A stretch of 64,000 nt of DNA from Beverwykella pulmonaria (GCA_001599595.1 BCHH01000002.1:2788812-2852811), one strand, 5' to 3'; numbered from the stretch's first letter, positions 51,606-63,895 are shown. The notes: generated by a model from the letters alone, not told the origin. Program-made: numbers and translations.

Positions 51606-52400
51606 CTAAGCAGTGATCTTGCTCTTGATGAAAGCGAGCGCCTGGGAACCGTACTTGTTGACGTACTGCTGGTGGGAGTTTGCGTCGTTGCCGTTGCAGC
51701 AGTAGGGGTCGGTGGAGTCGCAGTACGACTTGATGATACTGGGGTTTGCTGGCGAACACTGGAAGCCAGAGGGGCGGGCGGCGAACTGTCATTTCCAATT
51801 AGATCTGTTCTTTGGGGAGATGGAAGTGGGGGAATTGGAACTTACGCCGTGGTTGGTGCAAGTGCCAACGTTGTAAGGCAGACCGGCGGTGTTGTGGGGG
51901 TCGCCCATGAAGATGGCGGCCTTGACGGCGGCGAGAGCATTGCCCGTGAGGGTTGAGCCTGCACCGCCGCAGAGAGCGTTGTCCATGATTTGGCCACCCT
52001 ATGAAAGCTTAGTGTACACGTTCCTATTGATTTTTTGACGCGTAAGATTTCTTACCTGGGAGTAGCCGATCAGGACGATCTGCGTGCTGGGGCACTTGGT
52101 GTTGTACGCAGTCACGGCCTTGACGACGGCCGCAGTACCCTGGGAAGCGGAGCTCTCATAGCTGGCGCCGCCGCACGATGACTGTCCACCACAGGCAGGA
52201 TATACGATGGGCTCAGAGCCGGCTCCTGGGTAAGCAGCGACGACCTGGTTGACCAGACCACCTGCAGTGCCGTAGCCAGGAGCAACGGTGGTCTCGCGGG
52301 CGCCGAAGACATAGACCTTGGGGCAGCTCTGACGCTCGGCTAGAGGACCAGCGGCAACGAGGCCAGCGAGGGAGAGGGCGGCGGCAGCGGTGACCTTCAT
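51606..52400 (-). CDS. secreted cutinase-fold CE5 esterase
   Basis: Three exons, complement(51606..51785, 51846..51998, 52056..52400), give 225 aa. Signal peptide KVTAAAALSLAGLVAAGPLA. The catalytic serine lies in IVLIGYSQGGQIMDNALCGG, formed across the first intron, and the Asp/His pair in STDPYCCNGNDANSHQQY. Conserved cysteines and FGARETTVAPGYGTAGGLVN are as in family CE5. Acetylxylan esterase is more likely than cutinase because of the GGQIMDNALCG and FAARPSGFQC segments, but that is inference. With GH30 at 42677 it suggests xylan breakdown. Confidence 0.92.
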
Positions 52401-53526
52401 TTTGAATGAGTGCGAAGTCTTGAATTGTTGATATAGAAGACGGGTGAAGATGAGGTGCTTGAGTCTCGAAATTTCACAATGGCGAACCGTGAATATAAAG
52501 AAAAATCTAAACCCAGGACGTTCCTACGCTTGTACCTGTCTTTAGGCAGAATTACAGGATCTCCAAACATGGCTTATATTCGTTTTGTGGGGTAGGTGTA
52601 TAGTTGTTCGCCGCTTGGTGGTATGTTTTGCCCTTCATCCGCTATGCTCAATTTATTTGAAGCCCTGTGATGGAAAAAGTGCCGGGGTCGGAAGCGATAT
52701 CCTTGTCGCATTTTTTGCGGAGAGCATGTGTGGCGGTCCGGGGTGCATGTCAATTTCGATGAAGACCAGGGAATTAAGAGGTCTGAGGCGAAGCGAGCGA
52801 ATCGCCGGGAGAAGTCGAGATGGAGAGAAACGTCACGCCCCTTGAATTGATGGAGGTGGTCACCTCTTAATGGGGAGTGTACCGGGAAGGAAGAAGGGGA
52901 AAAGGCTAAAAGGATGGAGCCTGGATTGACGCCAACATGGAGAATGAAGGCCTGGGGGAAATGCGAGAGCGAAAGCTTGATTGAGCCGCACAGCCATGGA
53001 TTGCATAGTAGATGGGCATACTGCGGGAAATAATTTCGCCGTGTTTCGAAACGGAATACATGACGAACAGCGTACAACGTGGTGCAGTCTGAGCTTTTGA
53101 GATAGAGAGGTAAAGCAGAGATGAATGGAACACAGGAGATGAATAGGAAGATTTAATAAGAGTTGTTGGATACGGAAAGAAAGGAAATGGAGTGTTTGAA
53201 CATCCTCCTCTGAATAGTCCATGGGTAATGGCAACCTGACCCCCTCGACCTCGGAAGCAAGGTTCATCATGTATTTCGAGCGCTAGGTTCATCGAGCGGA
53301 AAACCAATCCATCCTCAAAGGTTTGAAGAAACACGCGAGAACAGGAGGTGAATGCGCGAGATGGGTTTCGTGGCGTGGAGATTTCCGACGCAGACCTCAG
53401 GAATCCTTACCGGTTCATCATCGCAACCACTTCTCGCGTTCAGGAACCCCAACACCTAACCACGTACCAGCCTAACCGAATCCCCACCCATCTCCTCCAT
53501 CGGACTATATTTCCTTTGTAACCCTA
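52401..53526. other. intergenic, no supported gene
   Basis: Long minus-strand frames between 52574 and 53334 overlap one another in two registers, have no domain and depend on the low stop density of this stretch. Not called. Confidence 0.45.
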
Positions 53527-53997
53527 TTACAAAACGCCATGAACCTTCAATGTCCTCAACTCTGTCCGTTCTTGGCCTGCGCCTTCTCCCATCTCCTCCC
53601 CTTCCAGGTCCTGCATCTTCTCTGCTTCCTGCTCCGCCCTTTTCTTCCCTACCTTACTCCACAGCTCATTCCACTCCTTCGAGGATTTCATCAACTTCTC
53701 GTTCATCAACTTATCGTATTCCTCTTCGGTCTGTGGTACGGGGTCCGACGGATCCAGTTTCGCCCAGAGGTCTTCCATGAACCTGCCGTAGTTTCCCTTC
53801 GTTCCTTTACAGAGGCGTCAATGTCTGGCGCATATCATAGCGACAAAGATTCATGCATACGGACACAAAAAGGGCTGTGACTTACTAGTAGAACGGCTAA
53901 TAGCATTGGAATCGACGGCTTTGTACAATGTCTTGTCGTATGGCGCAGCTATGATGGTAGCGGCGAACGCGCTAGCAAGAGCGATAGAAAGCTTCAT
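53527..53997 (-). CDS. small secreted protein 1 (2 exons)
   Basis: Exons complement(53527..53804, 53886..53997) give 129 aa. Exon 1 (112 nt) encodes a signal peptide (MKLSIALASAFAATIIAAPY) and about 17 further residues. Exon 2 is charged and helical (EEEYDKLMNEKLMKSSKEW) with an E/G-rich end. The intron has a GTAAGT donor and a GTAAAG acceptor. There are no cysteines in the mature part. The first exon matches that of the gene at 54386 in length, phase and signal-peptide sequence. No family is recognised. Confidence 0.6.
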
Positions 53998-54385
53998 GAC
54001 TCTGCATAATCAGTTCGATGGGACGATGGAATGCGATGAGGATGGAAGAGGGCATGCTGTCTGCCTTTTGAGGGGCACATTTTGGGTGCCTCATGTCCGT
54101 AGAGGATGGCGATCCTTGTGCGGCATGGTTGAGACAATGGGGCTAACGCGCACAACACTCTCATATGTTCACTCCACCTAATGAGGCACAGAAGACAATA
54201 CGCCTACACCTAATCCAAAATGTAAGATCATGTATTAGCCCAGTTCTAGAGGTAGTTCTAGTAGTGACGATAACTGCATCCCTCACGGATTGTCCCGATT
54301 ATCCACCTCATTGGTCCAAGTAACATTATTCTTCTCTTAAATTCTTGTCCTTCCCTCGCCGCAAGCTATCAGACTTGTACCCTTC

Positions 54386-54688
54386 TTAATTCTTCATCTC
54401 AATTCGAAACTCAGTATTGTCTCCGCCGCCTCGCATCAACCTCTCCATCTCTATCGAGATCGTCAGCCTTGTGTACATTCCTTTCGTCAAAGCCCATGTC
54501 TATTGTCCTCAAATCTTTCACGGCCATTCGAGTTGGGAAATTAATGCAAGCAAACAATGAAAGGTTCACGGCTTACCTTCGGCCATCTTGTTGCAATCGA
54601 TGACCCTCCCGCCCAATTGGCATCTTGCATACGGAGCGGCGAGAGCTGTAGTGGCAAACGCGGCGATAAGAGCGATGGTGAACTTCAT
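54386..54688 (-). CDS. small secreted protein 2 (2 exons)
   Basis: Exons complement(54386..54480, 54577..54688) give 68 aa. Exon 1 (112 nt) encodes MKFTIALIAAFATTALAAPY, a near copy of the signal peptide of protein 1, then a short segment with two cysteines (ARCQLGGRVIDCNK). Exon 2 encodes SIEMERLMRGGGDNTEFRIE. The acceptor GACGAAAG is chosen because the next candidate puts a stop in frame. The small product may reflect a truncated paralogue. Confidence 0.5.
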
Positions 54689-55166
54689 GGTTTCGTTGAC
54701 TGAGCTTGGAGTGTTTGGGACGGTATTTTGCTATCACGACGCGTTGCGATGATGATGGAAGAGTGTGGAGGTTGTCTTGTTTTTAAGGGGCGTGGTGTGA
54801 TGGCGCAGTTTGTGAAGGATGGAGATCCTAGTCAGTATCGCCCAAGTAAGAAATCAAACGAGGCTGTTGCCTTGAATATCGCCAAGATCAGTATTGAAAA
54901 CCGGTCAGTCTCTTCATGGCTAGGAGCAACTTCGGCGCTTAGCTTTAAGTTGAAATTCGAGCTATTTAGGGCCCTATCCAACTTACGAATATCGTTTCAC
55001 TGCAAGGCGCTTGCGCCGACCGCCAAGCTTTCCTCAGGAATATAGCATGCAGTATGGAAGCCATAACGTCTACCTTTAAGACATCATCGTCTCTTGAGAA
55101 GTAATTTTACTAATACGCGCTAATTAACACCCCAGATAGACAACCCTCAGAATCCATTGTTGTATT
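54689..55166. other. intergenic
   Basis: No supported gene. Confidence 0.4.
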
Positions 55167-55297
55167 TGTAAGCCGAAGTGTTCAGGAAAAGGTCTCAAGA
55201 TGTGTCTTTGATGTGATGCATGTACAGCTGATATATATATGACGGACTGATTAGTCAGTGGCATATCCACGTGGCGGTATGGTGTCCTGGGCTTACA
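55167..55297 (-). repeat. solo LTR-A with TSD
   Basis: A 131-bp copy in minus orientation with intact TGTAAGC/GCTTACA ends, flanked by perfect GTATT duplications (55162-55166 and 55298-55302). Confidence 0.95.
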
Positions 55298-56717
55298 GTA
55301 TTCTTTCATTAGCGGGCATACATGTTGCGTACTTCCTGTCGTTCGTTAGGATAAGGAACCCAGGGGGATTTTTTCTAGCAAAGACGCCAAGAAGATGCCC
55401 TATGCTCGTTCAGCAACACCCCCGACTTACAGTGTGAGAGTTTGCCTTCTCATCTCTGAAGTGTTGATAGAGGGTATTTTTCCCTAACTTTTGGGATTTC
55501 CGATCGCGCGCTTTTACTGCTGTTAATACCGGCGCTCCTGTTCAGCCTATTCTAGTTATCTCCTTATTCATTCTCGCTAGCAGTTAAGCTCGGCCTAACT
55601 GAAACTACACTTTTCTGAATGTAGTCTTAAGGCTGATTAATTCGGATGTAAAACTGTCGCGTTCGTTGGGACGCATTGAAAATGCGGCAAAGTCTAAAAT
55701 TGGCGTGACAACCTGCAATGTGGGCGTGCGCATCAGTCTCGCACTCGTTAATTGATTCTAGTACCGTAAGCAATGGTGATATGTACCTTCTTGTCGTAAA
55801 GGATGGGAAGGTAGGCAAATCAACTAACCCTTTTCTTGGGCACACGGTAGCACCGTCATTTGTGTGATCTCTTGAGCTAATATAGAAGAGAATTAGCTTG
55901 GCAAATTGCATAAACTCATTGTAGACTTTTGATCTAGATAGGAAGCAAATAACCAAATAACTGAAGGAGAACAAGCGCTAGGATATCTCGTTTCCATGAG
56001 AAAGAGAGGTACGGGTATCTTGCTATCTTGCTATCTTTACAGTTTAACAAGTACGAAAAATCAAGGATATCAAGCCGCGCGCTCCCTCATCTTTTCGCTG
56101 AGCGCTGGCTGATCCTATATCACCTGCAGATTGTCGGGATTCACAAACGACCCGATGCAAGACGTTTCGCAAGTGATCTATACAAGGATAAATGGGTGTG
56201 AACTGTGATGAAATAATTTTTCGTTTCCCAGGTTACTCGAAGGCGAAGGCTCACTTGAAAACTTGAACATGGAAGCCAGGGATCTCATGCTCGAACAGGT
56301 TTAGCACGGCACTACGGATCAAATTGCCTATAGTATTCGCGGGGATTATTCGTCGAGGCCATCCTGACCAGAGAAACTTACGTTTAGTAGATCGATCCCC
56401 CCTCAACCCCCCGCCCCCCCCTTCCAGCACAATAGTTGAAATTTTAACAGAAAGAAAGAATAATCTGCCTAGATTAATATTTCCAGTTGCGTTAGTCAAT
56501 CCCTTTCGACCTGATGGTTAGGTTTGAATAGAAAATAGAAAGAAACAAGATTGATATAGATGAATCAATTAGATTGACTAGCCCCTTTCTGCCCGATGAT
56601 TTAGATTTTAACAGAATGTAGGGATGATCTACCCAGATCGTCCTTGGCTAGGCTCTTTCTTAGTCACTACACCACGCCCAGCAGCATCTTATCTCTAGCG
56701 AATTCGCGATATAATAT
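55298..56717. other. gene-poor stretch with a degenerate direct repeat
   Basis: No supported gene. At about 56430-56660 a phrase of about 130 bp is repeated once in diverged form (ATTTTAACAGAA, GAT.ATCT.CC.AGAT, then CCCTTTC..CC(T/C)GATG). Confidence 0.4.
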
Positions 56718-56904
56718 TGTAAGCAGGACACTATGTCACGTGGATATGCCACTGACTAATCACTCCGTCATATATATATCAGCTGTACATATCTCATACA
56801 CACACACATCTCACACACATCTCACATACATCTCACACACCTATATACACACACAGACATACAATACATATCTTCATACACTCTCCTCCGCACTCCAGCT
56901 TACA
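56718..56904 (+). repeat. solo LTR-A with CA-rich expansion and TSD
   Basis: Full ends (TGTAAGC, GCTTACA) and perfect AATAT duplications (56713-56717 and 56905-56909). It is 187 bp, about 56 bp longer than the 131-bp copies, because of a CACA/TCTCACACA expansion in its second half. Confidence 0.95.
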
Positions 56905-57196
56905 AATATTCCTTTATGCAAGTACATTCACCGCCTCGTTTGCAGAGCGGAAGCCAAATTACTACACATTGTGGGTTATTCCATAATGCTCCACTTTGGG
57001 GAACTTCTTTTGATGGGACGCATAAAGGCAATACCAAACTAGGCGTTTAAGAATAGCTAGCTCGAAAAGATCTACCGTTCCATAACCTAAAAGACTATTT
57101 CTACTTTCTTGAATACAATACCTGTTTTCGATAGCGTAGCTGACCTTTTGTTTTAGCTGCATCATAGTAGTCTAGTTCGACACCACCCCCCGATCT

Positions 57197-57347
57197 TGTC
57201 ACGTGTCGCACGTGTTCCACCATCTGTCCTATTCTAGCTAGCTCCCCTGTATAGTCGTCGTGCGAGCAGTCAGCGCGTCACAGCTTTCTCACTCGTTATA
57301 TACACTTTTACCCATCAGACGATTGACTGCTTCCTTTCAACGTGACA
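57197..57347 (+). repeat. solo LTR-B with TSD
   Basis: Runs from TGTCACGTGTCGCACGTG to CAACGTGACA, with a TATATACAC box, flanked by perfect GATCT duplications (57192-57196 and 57348-57352). It shares the ACCCATCAGACGATTGACTG block with the copies at 14781 and 32404. Confidence 0.95.
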
Positions 57348-58596
57348 GATCTCTGAGACGCAGGTTTTCAGGTTTCCCCGCATCTTTCCACGAGCCTTAT
57401 TGACAGGCGCTGCAGGTGCATGATGCAGATTAAACTGTGGCTTGGTTCCCTGGACACGCTATCTCCTGCCGTGACATATCCGAACGGCGATTTCCATGTC
57501 GATCGGTCTCAATTTGACCATTAAAATCGACGGCGGCAACGCATTCCGGAACGCCAAACAGAACTAGCACCATGATTTCCACGGCGGTTGGTATACTAGT
57601 AAAATCGGACAGTCTGATAATCACGTGCAAGATTGACCAATCAACAGCGCCAACTGAAGAGAATTGGGTGAGGTGGCGAAAATGTGACTCTCAGACTGTC
57701 CGCTTGCGTAATCTGCGGCAACTCAGATCACGGATCGCAGTTTGCAGCTTCATGCATATCTTGAATACTTTTTCAGGTGCTATTTTGGATTTGCGTTTAT
57801 TGGAACAGATCATAATTTCCAGGACGCCGAACCGGGTATTAGTCTTAACACCAAGGAACTCGCGGAAGTTAAGCTAAGGAAATTTCCATATCGTCATCAT
57901 GGAGATTCCTGCCTTAGCTGTCAAACAGAAGCCGTGTCTCTATAGTAGCTGCAGTACAGGTTCTAGTTCCCATAAAGCAAGCTTAACGGAGCATTATTTT
58001 GTTTAGACTTGCGCTAGGCTTTTTATAGCCAAACACTACCTTGTGTCCCATGAATAAACTTTGTAACACATATTAGTGCAGTTGGGTGTGTTAACGGGTA
58101 CTGTCGGGCATTATCTACTCATTTATTGGAATGCGTGAGAGCAAAGAGGGCTAAGGTAAAAGGTCCTCTCACTATACACATTACTTGAGTGACTCCATGA
58201 TCTAAATCTGCTAGCGGTTATGAAACAGTTCAATTGGAGACTAAAATTTGAGTAGCTTTGAGTGTACTTGCTAGGAGTGGATGGAGGGTAGGCACTGAAT
58301 TCCATCCATACACGGATACTCGATGCAGAATATCCCTTCCCCAGTCTCTGACTATTTTGATCTAGATACGAACGCCAATGACTAGTAACAATGAAAGATG
58401 CAAGGTGATGTCATCTTTTTGGAAAATGGACTGAACTTCATAACCTTATAATAACTCTGGCGCCTTGTTTGCAGATTAGTAGAGTGGGTTTCCGTTTAAA
58501 GATTATGATGATAAGAGCTTTTAGAAATATGTGGGTGGAAAGACCGTCAAGAAACCCGTAGAAGACAACTATGCGCTTTGGCGCGAACTTAATATT
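57348..58596. other. no supported gene
   Basis: Short frames only; no domain or repeat is recognised. It leads up to the Copia insertion. Confidence 0.4.
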
Positions 58597-58727
58597 TGTA
58601 AGCCGAGGACACCATAATGTCACGTGGATATGCCACTGACTAATCAGTCCGTCATATATATATCAGCTGTACATACATCACATACAATACACATCTTGAC
58701 ACCTCTTCCTCCACACTCCAGCTTACA
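58597..58727 (+). repeat. LTR-A, 5' LTR of the Copia element
   Basis: 131 bp with inverted ends TGTAAGC/GCTTACA. The block GTCATATATATATCAGC holds the TATA-like promoter box. It is the reference copy for all LTR-A entries in the window. Confidence 0.95.
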
Positions 58728-58740
58728 GTTATGAGCCCGG
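58728..58740 (+). other. primer-binding site, half-tRNA type
   Basis: GTTATGAGCCCGG directly after the LTR. Its first 11 bases are complementary to GGGCTCATAAC in the anticodon arm of fungal initiator tRNA-Met, not to the tRNA 3' end, as in Drosophila copia. Confidence 0.85.
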
Positions 58741-58824
58741 TTCGTGCCTAACCGCACCATCAAATATCGTTTGACTATCACCGTTGTTTATTATTTGATC
58801 CTACCTATCAACCTCGTCGTCACT

Positions 58825-59979
58825 ATGTCTTCTACCGAACCCATTCTTCGAGGAAAATCCGACTGGGAGCACTGGATCTTTGTGGTCAAGCGAGTCGCTC
58901 AATCAGGAGGCGTATGGGATTATCTCAACCCCGAACAGCCTTATCGTCCTCTCAACAAGCCTGAGAAACCTCCTCGTCCAACTGCCGTTCCTAATGCTGC
59001 TGGAACTGCTTCTATCCAACCTACGCAGGGAGAGCTCACGCTATACAGTCAGGATATGAGCGCATATTACAAAGATATCAAAGAGTATCAGCGATTGCAA
59101 GATAAGTTAGGACAAGTTGGATCCCACATTGCTAAAACAATTCATTAGGATCTCATCTACCATATCCAAGACAAAGACGCTGTATACGATCAGCTTAAGG
59201 CGTTGGAAAAGCACTACTCACCTACAAGCCAGGATTAGAAATATCAAGTTCAACAAGCGTACGAAACAGCCAAGATCCTGCATGCCCGCCAAACAAATAT
59301 TAAGGACTGGTGTGACGCCTTTCTCGCTGCCTACAATCGCGCAAAACTACTCAAGTTGCCACAAGCACACGGCTTTCAACCTCACCACGATCTACTGCGA
59401 GCAATCAATCAGGTCAATCTAGGATATGCCGCTAATATCTCGCGTGAAATCTTCACCACTAAGAAAGCCTGGGATGCAAACCCTAACGCTCTAATACTAG
59501 AATCTGTACAGTTATTAGCTGTTGTTGCTGAATACCTCTAATACTATTGTGCCACACAATTAAAGAAAACCAATATCTATGGGGGAGCATTTGGAGCAAA
59601 GCTAAACAGTGAAGAATCTCTATACAACAAGAAAACAGCTAGGAACAGTGGTGATCCAGCCAAGCTGTGCCTGTGTGGTGATATACACCGCTGGGGCCAA
59701 TGTCCCTACATTATTACATTGCTAAGACTAAGAGGATTTGTTAAAGACCCTGAAAAAGCCAAGAAAGTTGCTGATTACAAGGCCGCGGACAAGAGAGGTA
59801 TACTAAACAAGGTCTGTGATAGGCAGCAGCGATACAAGAAGCGTTTTAGCAAGCAGAATAGCAAGGGTAATAACAAGAGGGACAAATCTAATTTAATAGA
59901 GATTGACGCTGGAGATGACACTGCTCAGCTACCAACACCACATGCATTTGCGGTGTTCTTATTAGCATTTAGTCCTTAA
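58825..59979 (+). pseudogene. Copia gag with in-frame stops
   Basis: From MSSTEPILRGKSDWEHWIF the frame runs without frameshift to about 59540 and, allowing for stops, on through the zinc knuckle CLCGDIHRWGQC (about 59671) to PTPHAFAVFLL. Stops occur where glutamine is expected (IH*DLIYH, TSQD*KYQ, AEYL*YY). The capsid part resembles UBN2-type Copia gag. Confidence 0.85.
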
Positions 59980-60339
59980 TTACATTAGCACTATCCACTC
60001 CTTTACTTATAGACCCTAGATCTAGCCACTAATATCTACATTTGCAACAACCTGGCTGAATTCTAATGGGTGGCACCTGCAGCTGACAACAATATTGTAC
60101 TTGCCGGCAATACTAAGATATCTATTCAAGCATGGGGAGAAGTGATGATACCCCTATCAACGCTAAGAGGCATTAAATCAACAACGCTCAAGCGAGTAGC
60201 GCTGATCCTGTCCTTCTTTACCAACCTTGTCTCACTATCACGCCTTGCATTATTGAATGTCCACTTTAACTCTGGCTGCAACGTCCTGTATCAGCTAACA
60301 GGATCAACGCAGGAAGACATCACGCACCTTACCTAATAT

Positions 60340-63300
60340 AGTGGTTACTGGCTTGTTGTGCACCGTACTAAGGCTATAACACCTCATCCTTATTAGCCAC
60401 CTTAGCTATTCGCATATGCAACCACCAATTGTCGACCACAGTACTCCGCGCAGCCGCTTTGACCTTAAGCACTCACTAAGCCTTAGCTGCATGTCTTGAT
60501 GGCACACGCAGGCAGTGATGCAATTGACCACCTGTCCAACAACGTTATTGGTATTGACCCACCTAAGGGATCTGCTCCTTGTACTATTAACTGCGAAGAA
60601 TGCTTGCAAAATAAGGCCCACAAAATTATATCTTGACACATTGGACATAAGAGAGGTGCATCACGTCCATTTAAAACAGTCGCTATTGACATTATCAAAC
60701 TTGATGCCCCTGGTTACAATGGTCATTAATATGTGTTCTATAGATTTGACCTATTCACAAAGTTCAATTTTGTATATACAATGCCCTGACGCGATAAGGA
60801 AGCACTGCTTAATATCCTTATATGGCTAGATCAAACCATCAAACGCGAGTTTAATACTACTGTCACATTTATAATCGCGGATGACGAGAGAGGATATGGT
60901 CTTAATGACGACTTAGTTTGTGCATATTGCGTAGCACACGGTATTAACTTTTAGATTAGAGCACCTCATACTGAGGAGCAAAACGGTTCCGCAGAACGCT
61001 TAGGAAAGAATCTGATTAAAAAATTGTAATCTATGAAAGGCACATTAAACCTACCACCAGCACTTGGCCCTAAAATCTATATAACAGCAGGATATATACT
61101 TAATCAAACGCTGACAAAAGCATTAGGCTGGAAGACTCCATTTGAGGTGGCATATAACAAGAAGCCTTCAATCGCTCACCTTTGTATATATGGCTGTCGC
61201 GCATATGCACTCTGTACACAGATACCCAGAGGCGACAAATTGACACCACGTGCTTTAATTGGATACCTTGTTGGTTATGACTCTTCAAACATATACTAAG
61301 TATGGCTGCTGAAAGCCAGGAGCAGAGCACATCAAGGAAAGGTTATTTGGACGCGAGATGTTACTTTCAAGGAGGATCTATTCTATGATCACTGAGACAA
61401 TTCTGATATACTACTGCAAGGACAAGAACTAGAGGATATCTCACAAACACTTCACATGCCACCACTTTGAAATCTAGAAGAATTGTCCAAATTAGAATTA
61501 GAACACGAGCCTGATCAACCATCTAATCAACCTGCTCATCCTCATTAATCTAATCAACCTTCCTATCACTATTAATTTGATTACCTAATTGATCAGAATC
61601 AAATCAATCAGTCAAGCCAAAACAAATCACATGATTAGCCATTTCATCTACCAACTCCTGATAGCTTGATATCACCATCACTAAATATCACTCCTAATTC
61701 GCACACACAGTTATTAACCACACAGTCATCAACCGTTCAGTCGACTACCTCTGAAACAAGCGACGCTCGTCAACTACACGATGAAGAAATGGCCGCTGCA
61801 TCTACCTCTGCTGCCTCTACCGCCACTTCTACTAGAAAGCGCAAGAGACGAGATTCAACCAACTTAAATGCAGCACAAAATCGCGAACTCATTAATAGCA
61901 ACCTGTGACAATCTTATATCCTTCCGCAAGGATCCACTAGAACCAGGAAACTGTTACAAAGAAATAGCAGCTTCTATATCACTAAGTACTGGTCAACCTT
62001 CGTCGCCGCCCTATCAAGAGGAACCAAAACATAATTTTATTAAAGTTAGCTGCTACTAGAGCTAATATCCTACAAGGAGGCGATGAAGCTCCCTTATCCA
62101 CACAACTAAGGATTCCTTGCAGCTGCTTGACGTGAGATCAGCACAATCTGGCGCAAAGGGACATACACAAAGATAGCGTGGAAAGACTTCAATGCTAATA
62201 AACACGAAGTTCTCCTAATAATGTGGAGATTTACACACAAGCTTGATAGTGAAGGATATCTTACTAATTACAAAGCTAGGATCTGTGTGCGCGGCGACCT
62301 CCAGACTACTGCTGAAGACACATATACAGCCACATTAGCTATTTAAACCTTCTAAGCCGTGATGGCTATCGCAGCTCATTTTAATCTAGAGATGAGACAC
62401 TACAACGCTGTCAACGCATTTACCAACGCTTGATTAGAAACGCCTGTCTACTGCCACGCACTAGACAGCTTCTCTAACCCTAACTACTTATAGGAGCTGC
62501 ACCGCGCGCTATATGGCCTTAAGATATTACTACTGCTATAGTACAAGGACCTTACTAAGTTACTCAAGGAGCTAGGGCTTGAAGAAGTCAAAGAAGCTCT
62601 GTGCCTGTGGATGAACAACAAGCTACTAGTATTTTTCTACGTGGATGATATCGTCGTCCTTGTTAAACTAGGTTATACACAAGTCATTAAACAGTTTGAA
62701 CAAAAGCTCCTGCAGCAATATAAGATTAGATGCTTAGGAGAATTGACCACCTTCTGTGGAATTTAAATTTGACGCAACTAAGAAGTGGGAAAGATATAGC
62801 TATCACAAGCTGCTTATATTAACAAACTAGTGCTCAAATTCCCGCCACCAAAGCCCATCAAAGCTTCAACACCACTACCGCTTGAGGAACTGCTTCCGTC
62901 ACCAAAACAGACAGAAAATGAAGCCAATATTACTCACTACAGTCAGCTAGTTAGATCAATCAGACACGCTGCGGAAGTTACTCAGCCCAATATCGCAAAA
63001 GCATATTCCAAGCTTGCCAAATTCTTGATCAATCCGTCGCAGCAACATATTAACGCCGCATATCACGTGATCGCATACCTTGGTCAGACACGTGATCGGT
63101 CACTGTGCTATAATGCATCAGTATCAACTGACTCAGCCTATATCGCCGACCGCGAAGAACCCGACTTCTTTGGAGCCTCAGACGCATTATATGCTGATGA
63201 CAAGGCCACGCGCAAAAGCTCACAAGGGTATATCTTCTTCCTATTTGGCGGTCCTATTGACTGGAAAGCGACGCTGCAGCGCTGTGTCACCAAATCAACC

Positions 63301-63645
63301 ACTAAATCCAAACTGATCGCTGCATCATCAGCCGGCACTAAATTNATATGGTGGTGGAGACTATTCAAATCCATCAGATTCNAGCTTGACAATNAGCAAC
63401 TGCTATACTGCGACAATCAACAGACAATTCAATTGCTAAAAGAAGCTTCTCCGCGTCTCAAAACCAAACTACGGCACGTCAATATCCATCATCACTGGCT
63501 TNGTCAAGAGGTTCAAAACAATCAAATCAATCTTGCATATATCCAGACCAATAGTCAACCAGCTGACNGTCTTACAAAGCTGTTGCCGAGACAAAGGCAT
63601 GAACACTNGGTATCCCTTTTGCATTTTGAGGATTTCCNATTATAA
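60340..63645 (+). pseudogene. Copia pol relic (integrase, RT, RNase H)
   Basis: Pre-integrase zinc segment with CEECLQNKAHKI (about 60595), integrase end RAPHTEEQNGSAERLGKNL (about 60958) and TPFEVAYNKKPSI, reverse transcriptase VFFYVDDIVVLVK (about 62632) and RNase H/connection at 62830-63645 (SDALYADDKATRKSSQGY, DWKATLQR). Stops and some frameshifts interrupt it. The expected LLWYKDL motif reads with a TAG for the tryptophan. Confidence 0.85.
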
Positions 63646-63895
63646 CTGTCCTGTGTATTTTCATTTATTTTGTATTTATTTACTGTACATTGCTGTCAAT
63701 TCCTGTAAACGGCTATTTTAAACCTCCAACCTCCATACAGAACACACGAAGCACAAACAAGATCGCCCCATCTGGAACTGCACCAGCAGTGGTTGACAGG
63801 CCTGTACTACAGCAGGACAGACCCACAAATATGCAGCTCTGCCTGAGAAAGGTAGAGGATGGCCTTCGATCGCTCCAGCTTTAAAGTTCAAAACT

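Noticed and set aside
52574..53334. Overlapping minus-strand frames of 167, 136 and 142 codons
   Set aside because: They overlap each other in different registers, have no domain, signal peptide or splice support, and arise from a stretch poor in stops.
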